The position numbers and the translations under genes were made by a program. Below the pieces are notes generated by a model. The model did not search any database and was not told where the DNA came from. It saw only the letters and a list, made by a program, of their open reading frames with translations. Shown piece after piece: positions 58,005-64,000 of a DNA stretch of 64,000 bases (its first letter is position 1; each line of letters begins with the position of its first letter). The stretch is from assembly GCA_001899765.1 (NCBI GenBank), contig MKWM01000038.1, forward strand, positions 1 to 64,000, written 5' to 3'. The DNA is from Thiobacillus sp. 63-78 (GTDB lineage Bacteria; Pseudomonadota; Gammaproteobacteria; Burkholderiales; Thiobacillaceae).

Positions 58005-59063
58005 TTACTCGGCGAGTTTTGCCCGGGCAAATTCCGCAAGTTTGTCCGTCAGATTACCCGTCATGAGCGCGCGCCGGAACGTGGAACGGGCTTCGTCGTT
58101 CCGGCCCTGGGCTTCCAGCGAGAGCCCCAGTCCCATCCACCAGAGCCCCTGATCCGACTGCAGTTTGAGCGCTTGCTCGTATTGCCGCACGGCGTCGGGA
58201 TATTGCTTGAGGCGCACCCACAGCGCCGCCAGCGTCGCATGGTATTCGGCGCTGACGCTGCGCCCTTCCATTCCGCCCTGCAAGGTCGCAACGGCTCCTT
58301 CCGTATCGCCGCGCGCCGCCTGCAGGCGCCCGAGGCTGAATGCGAACCCGGCATGCCCGGGATTCGTTGCGCGTCCGATGCGTAAAACCTTTTCGGCTTC
58401 CTGATTCTGCCCCGCCTCGCTGAGCAATGCGGCCAGCGCCTCGCGCGCGGCGACATGTCCGGGCGACACCTCGAGCACGGCTCCGAGCAGCGCGCGGGCC
58501 TGGCCTTCCTGATGGGTCTGGATGAGCGTCAGGGCCTTGCGATAGCCTTCCTCGGCCTTGCCCCCGTCAATGGCTTGATTGACCTCTTTGCGGATGGCCG
58601 GCGGCGGCATAACAGCGGAGCCTGGTGAACTCACCGTCACGGAAGCAGCGGACAGCCTGGGCGGGCGGGCAGGTGCTTGCGGGGTGACGCCTGCGTCCGG
58701 ATCCGCCGCGCCGCGCCGGGTGGCGGCCATGGCAGGAACGGCGACGGCGGCCTCCTTGACGGCAGGCGAGGCAAGCAGGGCGCGCGGCGGCGCAGGCTGG
58801 GTGTTGGGCGGTACGGGCGGCGCGGCGTGCGGCAGCGCGACTTGCCGCGAGGCCGGCCGGGGTGGCTGCGTAAGGTTCCCGGCGGCCGGTGGAGAGATGA
58901 ACCAAACGGTCAGTCCGGCAGCCGGCAACAATATCGCGAGCAGGATCCACAGGCCTGCCCGACGCGGCTTCGCGAGGGTGCGGAGGCGGTGCGGCGTCGG
59001 CGTGGCGGCCCGACCGGGCTGGCGGGCGTCCAGTGCGCGCAGTGTCTGGTTGATGATGCTCAC
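58005..59063 (-). CDS. mshN: MSHA biogenesis protein MshN (TPR protein)
   Basis: This 352-residue protein starts SIINQTLRALDAR, the MshN/ExeA-partner type N-terminus. One transmembrane helix (about 36-56) is followed by a Pro/Ala-rich linker and three or four TPR repeats in the C-terminal half (ALLGAVLEVSPGHVAAREALAALL and onward). The start is GTG 59063. It is the last gene of the msh run in this window; mshE and mshG, which usually follow, are absent, and the next gene is an unrelated lipoprotein. The assignment rests on order plus TPR architecture. Confidence 0.8.
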   Translation of the reverse strand: MSIINQTLRALDARQPGRAATPTPHRLRTLAKPRRAGLWILLAILLPAAGLTVWFISPPAAGNLTQPPRPASRQVALPHAAPPVPPNTQPAPPRALLASPAVKEAAVAVPAMAATRRGAADPDAGVTPQAPARPPRLSAASVTVSSPGSAVMPPPAIRKEVNQAIDGGKAEEGYRKALTLIQTHQEGQARALLGAVLEVSPGHVAAREALAALLSEAGQNQEAEKVLRIGRATNPGHAGFAFSLGRLQAARGDTEGAVATLQGGMEGRSVSAEYHATLAALWVRLKQYPDAVRQYEQALKLQSDQGLWWMGLGLSLEAQGRNDEARSTFRRALMTGNLTDKLAEFARAKLAE

Positions 59064-59094
59064 AGGATCAATCGAAAAATTGACAGGAAATTGT

Positions 59095-60096
59095 TTACGC
59101 CATCAGGTAAAACCAGCCGGTCGCCGCGCCCGCTCCCAGTACCGCCAGAACCGGCAGCGCCCACCGTGCCGCGCGACTGGCCGCGTTGGCCGCCAATGTG
59201 TCGCGCGCGGCATGACGCATCTCGTGCCAGCCGACACGATACAGGCCTTTGCCATACGTCAGCATGAGCGCCTTGTGGGCGATGACATTGGCGACGCGCG
59301 GGACACCCGCGCTGGCCCCGTACAAAAGTCCGAGGGCGCGCGGGCTGAACGGCGAGGCATCGGAATCGAAGCCTGCCCGCGCCATGCGATGGGACAGATA
59401 CGCAACAAGCTCCTCGCGTCGCAGGGGGCGCAGGCGATCGTGCAGACCGATCCGGGTCTTGAGTTGCGGAATGCGTTCCAGCCGCGCATCCAGTTCCGGC
59501 TGGCCAAACAGCACGATGGTCAGTAATTTCCGTTTTTCGGTTTCCAGGTTGGACAGCAGCCGTACCGTTTCCAGGCTCTCCAGCGGAATCGCCTGGGCCT
59601 CGTCGAGAATCAGCACCACGCGGGTGCCGCGTCTGGCCAGTGCGATCAAGCGCGACTGGATCGCCTTGTGCACGCGATAACCGCTTTCCATTCCTGTCGG
59701 CTTGATGCCAAGTTCTTCGGCTACGGCAAACAGAATGCCGGCCGGATCGAGCGCGGGATTGGGGAGATAGAGCGCACGGCAGCGCCTCGGGAGTTCGGCC
59801 AGCAGCGTCCGGCACAGCAGGGTTTTTCCGGTCCCGACCGCGCCGACGATCTTGATGAAGCCTTCGCCGTTTTCCAGCGCATGGAGCAGCGTATTCAACG
59901 CTTCCTGATGCGGCGGTGAAGCGAAAAAGAAATCGCTATCCGGGGTCAGCCCGAAAGGTGCTTCGGCAAGCCCGAAATGGGCCAGATAAGACAGTGCATG
60001 ACGGCTGCCGGCCGTGGAAACCGGCTTTCTGCCGCCCGACAACCCGCCGGGCGCGCCCAGCGAATGTTCGGGGTCGGAGAAAGCCGTCGCCGTCAT
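59095..60096 (-). CDS. mshM: MSHA biogenesis ATPase MshM (ExeA-like AAA protein)
   Basis: This 333-residue AAA ATPase has the ExeA/GspA-type N-terminal FGLAEAPFGLTPDSDFFFASP, Walker A GAVGTGKT, and Walker B VVLILDEAQAIP. A C-terminal transmembrane helix lies near 310-330. The family is thought to help place secretins in the cell wall, which fits its position next to the secretin gene mshL. The start overlaps the mshL stop by 4 bp. Confidence 0.88.
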   Translation of the reverse strand: MTATAFSDPEHSLGAPGGLSGGRKPVSTAGSRHALSYLAHFGLAEAPFGLTPDSDFFFASPPHQEALNTLLHALENGEGFIKIVGAVGTGKTLLCRTLLAELPRRCRALYLPNPALDPAGILFAVAEELGIKPTGMESGYRVHKAIQSRLIALARRGTRVVLILDEAQAIPLESLETVRLLSNLETEKRKLLTIVLFGQPELDARLERIPQLKTRIGLHDRLRPLRREELVAYLSHRMARAGFDSDASPFSPRALGLLYGASAGVPRVANVIAHKALMLTYGKGLYRVGWHEMRHAARDTLAANAASRAARWALPVLAVLGAGAATGWFYLMA

Positions 60097-61757
60097 GGCG
60101 TCTGCGGTTGTCGTTCGAGTTTGTCGAGACGCGCCTGGGTCGCTTCCGCATCCGCCTGCCAGTCTGCCTGGCTGTCGATGACGGTCGGCTTGATGAGGAT
60201 CACCAGTTCGCTTTTTTTCGAACTCTGGCTGGTATTGCCGAAGAAGTATCCCAGCAGCGGCACCCGGCCCAGGCCGGGCACGCGGTTGGCGCTGTCGTCG
60301 AAGGACTGTTTCATCATGCCGCCGATGGCGACGATGCGGCCGTCTTCCACCTGCACGACGCTGTCCGTTTCCGAAACCGCGCTGGAAGCGAGCGGCAGGG
60401 TCAGCTTGCCGGCCTGGCCGGCGTCGATGTTCTTGATCTTTTCCGTCACCACGCTCACCGAAGGACGGATATGCAGCGTGATGCGGCCCTTTTCGTCGAT
60501 CTGCGGAGTGATGTCCAGCGCGATACCCGAGAAGAACGGCTGCAGCGTCACGCTGGGCGTGGTCGTGGTGCCGGCGCCACCGGTATTGCTGGTGGTCGAC
60601 ACATTGGTCACGAAGAAATCGTCGGTGCCGACCTTCAGTACGGCCTGCTGGTTGTTCAGCGCCGCGATGCGCGGGCTGGACAGCACATGCACCGAGCCCT
60701 GGGTTTCCAGGAAATTAATGAGGGCCGCGAAACTCTTGGTCTGGAACGCGAGGCCGAAGATGCCGGAGGTGGTGCCGGCCGCGGCGGGCAGGCCGCTCCC
60801 GAGCGCATCGGCCAGCGAACCGCTGACCGCCCCGGTCAGCAGATCGAAATTGCCGGTGTTGGCGCCCGAGGAGTACTTGTGCTGGCCATTGTGCAGTACC
60901 GACCAGTTGATGCCGGTCTGATAGCCGTCGTTCAACTGTACCTCGAGTATCTTCGCCTCCAGCATGACCTGGCGTTCGACCGCCGAAGCGGTGGCCTTGA
61001 GGAAGTGCTCGACGTCCCGCATCGTGCGCGGCGTGGTCCTGACCACCACAACTCCCGACTGCGGGCTCAGGATCACCTTGCCGGATTCGCCGACGATCGT
61101 TTCCAGCGCCACCTTCAGTTCGCCCCAGAAGTCCGAGTTGAGCGTCGTGTTGATCTTGCTGGTTTCCAGCGAGGTTTGTGAACTACCGCTGCCGGTTGTG
61201 CCGCTTGCCCCGCCGGTGCCGGAGGCACTGACAGAACCCGAGATCACGCGCGTGTCCGACGAGCCGACGCGCGCACCGGCCAGATAATTGACCTTGAAGA
61301 TGCGGGTCTGCGGCGTCAGGGGCCGCACCACGATGCGGTTCCCGTCCATCGTGTAGTCGTAGCCGTACAGTTCGCGGATGGCGGACATCGCTTCGGGCAC
61401 GGTGACGTTCCTGAGATTGGCGGAAATCGTGCCCGCCACTTCCGGATGCACCAGCATGCTGTAGCGCGTGCCGGAGACGATCGCCATGAACACGTCCTGC
61501 GCCGGGGCGCCGTTGACGGCCAGGTCGAAACGCGGCTCGGCCGGTTCGGCCGCGCCCTTGGGCAGTTCGAGCTTGAGCGGGGGCAGCAGTGCGGCCTGGG
61601 CCTGCGCGTCCGTCATCGCGTGCGGCGCGGGCTGCGGCTGAGCCGCCTGGGCAACTTCCTGCCGGATCGCCTGCTGCGCATCGCGCGGCGTCAGGGGGCC
61701 GGCGCACCCCAGCAGAACCAGCGGACCAGCAACCATCAAGGTGTAGCGCTTCATCAT
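60093..61757 (-). CDS. mshL: Type IV pilus secretin MshL
   Basis: This roughly 554-residue outer-membrane secretin is the exit pore for MSHA-type pili. A signal peptide ends in the lipobox LLGC. The N-terminal STN/N0 domain and a Ser/Gly/Thr-rich spacer (SVSASGTGGASGTTGSGS) come next. The secretin core has VLSSPRIAALNNQQAVLKVG and the family signature VPGLGRVPLLGYFFG. The C-terminal part ends ELVILIKPTVI. ATG 61757 follows a GGGAGA ribosome binding site; ATG 61754 is equally possible. Confidence 0.93.
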   Translation of the reverse strand: MMKRYTLMVAGPLVLLGCAGPLTPRDAQQAIRQEVAQAAQPQPAPHAMTDAQAQAALLPPLKLELPKGAAEPAEPRFDLAVNGAPAQDVFMAIVSGTRYSMLVHPEVAGTISANLRNVTVPEAMSAIRELYGYDYTMDGNRIVVRPLTPQTRIFKVNYLAGARVGSSDTRVISGSVSASGTGGASGTTGSGSSQTSLETSKINTTLNSDFWGELKVALETIVGESGKVILSPQSGVVVVRTTPRTMRDVEHFLKATASAVERQVMLEAKILEVQLNDGYQTGINWSVLHNGQHKYSSGANTGNFDLLTGAVSGSLADALGSGLPAAAGTTSGIFGLAFQTKSFAALINFLETQGSVHVLSSPRIAALNNQQAVLKVGTDDFFVTNVSTTSNTGGAGTTTTPSVTLQPFFSGIALDITPQIDEKGRITLHIRPSVSVVTEKIKNIDAGQAGKLTLPLASSAVSETDSVVQVEDGRIVAIGGMMKQSFDDSANRVPGLGRVPLLGYFFGNTSQSSKKSELVILIKPTVIDSQADWQADAEATQARLDKLERQPQTP

Positions 61758-61777
61758 CCGCAATCTCTCCCGTTTTT

Positions 61778-62101
61778 TTATTTGCCGCGCAGCCGTTTTT
61801 CGACGTGCGGATAGAGTTCGAGCACTGTGATGTCCGCCCCGCGGCGCAGCACCACTTCGTTTTCAGTGATGCGCACCACACGGGCATCCCTGTAACGCCC
61901 ACCGGCCGCCACTTCCTGGCCCCCGATGACGGCGAATCGCTGCACGCCGCGCCGCTTGATGGCTGTCAGCGACATGCCGGGGCTGGCGTCGCCGCCGGCG
62001 GCGGGCGCTGCCGGCGGCGCGGTGGGGTCGGGCAGGTCCGCCCGGGCGCCGGGGATGGCCAGCAGCAGCAGCGCGGCACCCAGCATCATACGCGCAGCCA
62101 T
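61778..62101 (-). CDS. mshK: MSHA biogenesis protein MshK (pilus-associated periplasmic protein)
   Basis: This 107-residue protein has a signal peptide (ending GARA) and a short mature part beginning DLPDPTAPP, typical of MshK/PilP-like or GspC-like accessory proteins. SLTAIKRRGVQRFAVIGGQEVAAGGRYRDARVVRITENEVVL resembles the regulatory HR domain in pieces. It overlaps mshJ by 16 bp and precedes mshL. The identity relies on this position and on the small size. Confidence 0.8.
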   Translation of the reverse strand: MAARMMLGAALLLLAIPGARADLPDPTAPPAAPAAGGDASPGMSLTAIKRRGVQRFAVIGGQEVAAGGRYRDARVVRITENEVVLRRGADITVLELYPHVEKRLRGK

Positions 62102-62742
62102 GCTTCCTCCAGGCTCAATGTGTGGACGATGAGAGTCAGTTTCAGATCGGGGCGGCCCGTCGCATCGAGCGTCGCCTCGGTCCAGTTGAGGTGCCAGGGC
62201 AATGCTTCCAGATGCTCCAGATAGGCCACCAGATCGGCATAGGACCCGCTCACCGTGATTTCGAAGCCATGCCGGTAGAATCCCGGCGGACTCCCTTCGG
62301 GTGCCTCCGGCAGCGAGACGGGACGTGGACCGAGCGTCTTGAACCCGACGATCCGCACACCGCTCTTGCCGCCCACCACATCCTTCAGCACCTGGGCCAT
62401 CCGCTCGGGCGGAACCAGCGAGTGCCCGCGTGTTTCAAGCTGTACATTCAGGAGGGTCAGGCGCGCTTCCTGTGCAGCAAGCGCCTCGCGCGCAGCCCGG
62501 TCGGGATCGCCCCTGCCCTGGCCGGCCAGCAGTTCACGCTGCGAGTCGATCTGCAGCCGCGCCGCCTCGGCACTTTGCAGACGTTCTTCGGCATTCTGCA
62601 CGCGCCGTTGCACCGCATCGATCATCAGGATTTGCACCAGCGCGACCGCCACCACGACTGCCGCCACAAAAACGAACAGACGTTCCCGCAGACTCATCGC
62701 TTCGATGCGCCGGCCGATCTCGCGCCATTTTTCACGGGCCAT
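62086..62742 (-). CDS. mshJ: MSHA biogenesis protein MshJ (PilO/GspM-like)
   Basis: This 218-residue protein has one transmembrane helix (about 21-40, LFVFVAAVVVAVALVQILM), a coiled coil (about 45-85), and a C-terminal ferredoxin-like fold with GFYRHGFEITVSGSYADLVAYLEHLEAL. This is the PilO/GspM architecture of inner-membrane pilus alignment proteins. ATG 62742 lies within the end of mshI2; 41 upstream residues in frame are rejected. Confidence 0.82.
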   Translation of the reverse strand: MAREKWREIGRRIEAMSLRERLFVFVAAVVVAVALVQILMIDAVQRRVQNAEERLQSAEAARLQIDSQRELLAGQGRGDPDRAAREALAAQEARLTLLNVQLETRGHSLVPPERMAQVLKDVVGGKSGVRIVGFKTLGPRPVSLPEAPEGSPPGFYRHGFEITVSGSYADLVAYLEHLEALPWHLNWTEATLDATGRPDLKLTLIVHTLSLEEAWLRV

Positions 62743-63388
62743 CGGATTCTCCCCTGTCCGCCGGATTTTTCCGGCTGCCCGAATACAGGGCAAAGTCGAG
62801 ATGCTCCGGCAGCTTGTCGGGACGGGCCTGACTGTCGTCGCCTGCGGTCGGCACACGCTCGGCATTCATGCCGGTGAACTTCATGCCGGCAAACGCGGCC
62901 TGTTTGCCGAGGCGGTCCATATAGGTCGTCACCAGACCGGCAGTGAGCGCCGATCCATCGAGCGCCACGTAATCCGGCGAGAGGGTGAAGCCGTTCAGCC
63001 AGACGCCTTCGGTGCTGCTCTGCGCGAGCGCGCGCAAGCGGGCAGAAAATCCCGTCGAGCTACGGTCCAGGGTGCGATTCATCGACGCCAGCAGCGCCTC
63101 GCGTTGCGCGACCCGGGCCTGCGCTGCCTTGACGCGTCCGGTCAGGAGATCGCTCACCGGCCGCGCCGCGGCAGTGCCCAGCCGGTCCAGTTCCGCCTGC
63201 GCCGTCGCGAGTCGGGCCTCCTGCTGCGTGGCCTGCTTTTCGAGCGTGCCCGCCCGGTAGGTCAGATACCCGAACCATGCAAGCGCGGCCGCCAGCACCA
63301 GACCCAGACCCAGCGTCATTTCACGCAGCCCGAACGCATGGCGTTTCTTGAGCAGCAGCGGGTTGATCAGATTGATCTGCTGGCTCAT
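62732..63388 (-). CDS. PilN-like pilus assembly protein (MshI2)
   Basis: This 218-residue protein starts QQINLINPLLLKKR, the PilN signature that binds PilM-type ATPases. One transmembrane helix (about 26-46) and a coiled coil (about 48-80) follow, then a globular domain with GVWLNGFTLSPDYVALDGSAL. The ATG overlaps the mshI stop by 4 bp. In many msh loci this protein is called MshI2 or MshI1 depending on author. Confidence 0.82.
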   Translation of the reverse strand: MSQQINLINPLLLKKRHAFGLREMTLGLGLVLAAALAWFGYLTYRAGTLEKQATQQEARLATAQAELDRLGTAAARPVSDLLTGRVKAAQARVAQREALLASMNRTLDRSSTGFSARLRALAQSSTEGVWLNGFTLSPDYVALDGSALTAGLVTTYMDRLGKQAAFAGMKFTGMNAERVPTAGDDSQARPDKLPEHLDFALYSGSRKNPADRGESDGP

Positions 63389-64000
63389 GGCTTGGTCTCT
63401 TCCATCCGCAAGGCGGCGCCGATGGCATGCAGGCAATGGGGCGGCAGCATGTTCGCATCGGGCAGGGCGCCGATGTCCAGCACCTCCGCCAGATCAAGCG
63501 CCTTGACCGGCAAGGCCAGATTGCCGGACAGGCCATTCTGCAAACCTGCGGCGCTCGCTCCCGGCGCCAGCAGCAGCCGATCGACGGGAATCCCGCCGAA
63601 CTGGCGGTCGAAATGATCGAGGCTGCGCTGGATTTCCAGCGTCAGGCGCTCGAGCACGCTCTCCGTGCCTTCGATGTCCAGCACGGTCTGATTCACGCCC
63701 AGCGTGCGCGCCATGCACAATTCGCCGTCCAGCGTGAGGGTCAGGAGCGCGCCGGTTTCGATGAACGAGAACAGTGCCAGCGCCCGTCCCGGGGCCTCCA
63801 GCCGGGTGGCCACGTTGCGCTGGGCGGTTTCCATGATGTCGATGATGGTGAGATCCAGTCCCGCGTTGGTCGCGAGCACGGCTTCTTCCGCCAGCAGGCT
63901 GTTCTTGGCCGCCACCGCGAAAATCTGCCTTGCATGACTGACATGCTCGGGGTGCGGCACTTGCAGTACATCCACCGTGCCGTCGTCGGCGTGAAAATCG
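63385..64000 (-). CDS. mshI: PilM-like pilus assembly protein MshI (5' end beyond the window)
   Basis: About 205 codons of the C-terminal part are present; the frame is open to the right edge. The visible part is the actin-like PilM/MshI fold: LDLTIIDIMETAQRN, RALALFSFIETGALLTLTLDGELCMARTL, ERLTLEIQRSLDHFDRQFGGIPVDRLLLAPG, shown in pieces. These match the central and late parts of the ATPase fold. It is translationally coupled to the PilN-like gene. The start and the N-terminal nucleotide-binding segment lie past 64000. Confidence 0.8.
   Translation of the reverse strand, partial: DFHADDGTVDVLQVPHPEHVSHARQIFAVAAKNSLLAEEAVLATNAGLDLTIIDIMETAQRNVATRLEAPGRALALFSFIETGALLTLTLDGELCMARTLGVNQTVLDIEGTESVLERLTLEIQRSLDHFDRQFGGIPVDRLLLAPGASAAGLQNGLSGNLALPVKALDLAEVLDIGALPDANMLPPHCLHAIGAALRMEETKP

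Overview
The window is a stretch of G+C-rich chromosome from a betaproteobacterium. Three things suggest this: the gene order surE-pcm-nlpD-rpoS, the long block rpsB-tsf-pyrH-frr-uppS-cdsA-dxr-rseP-bamA-skp-lpxD-fabZ-lpxA-lpxB-rnhB, and the sequences of the P-II, GlnD, BamA and RpoS proteins. A Nitrosomonadales or Thiobacillus-like member fits best, with MSHA-type pilus genes at the right edge, but genus-level placement is inference. Almost all of the DNA is coding. No rRNA, tRNA, CRISPR array, transposase, prophage or obvious defence island was seen.

Layout. 1-617 holds the tail of an unidentified gene and a non-coding stretch with a dispersed inverted repeat. 618-10137 (minus) runs tamA-tamB-surE-pcm-nlpD-rpoS-yrfG: outer-membrane export machinery, stress and repair genes, and the stationary-phase sigma factor. 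10317-13520 holds a small membrane-anchored protein and clpB, sharing a terminator region. 13591-15513 (plus) is nadC, a broken acetyltransferase remnant and a periplasmic-type ATP-dependent DNA ligase. 15554-18748 holds a TMEM175-like channel, pgeF, rluD and, divergently, bamD. 18779-23120 (minus) is sucC-sucD-nadE-glnB. 23148-26204 holds a FemAB/GNAT-like protein, a Na/Ca-type antiporter, a thioredoxin-like protein and a CopD-like membrane protein. 26216-40271 (minus) is the large translation, isoprenoid, lipid A and outer-membrane assembly block. 40588-43940 (plus) is map-glnD. 43965-47253 (minus) is two small unknown genes, def, rsuA, mtnP and hpt. 47389-57507 (plus) is ampD, a phospholipase D-like lipoprotein, purT, a truncated globin, an unknown protein, typA, rmuC, mtfA and an aminotransferase. 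57549-64000 (minus) is an Ala/Pro-rich lipoprotein and mshI-mshI2-mshJ-mshK-mshL-mshM-mshN.

How the genes work together. Outer-membrane biogenesis is heavily represented: BamA, BamD, Skp, RseP, TamA/TamB, LpxA/B/D, FabZ and CdsA. Nitrogen sensing has both GlnD and its substrate P-II. NAD synthesis has NadC and NadE. Purine and methylthioadenosine salvage pairs MtnP with Hpt.

Most unusual features. Short dispersed palindromic elements have landed inside or right against conserved housekeeping genes: in frame inside nadC and nadE, at the start of pgeF, and between sucC and sucD. Two divergent gene pairs use one CATG tetramer as both start codons. No wholly new multi-gene system could be supported; the best unexplained loci are a two-gene pair of small proteins at 43965-44575, a 420-residue unknown upstream of typA, and the nadC/nadE insertions.
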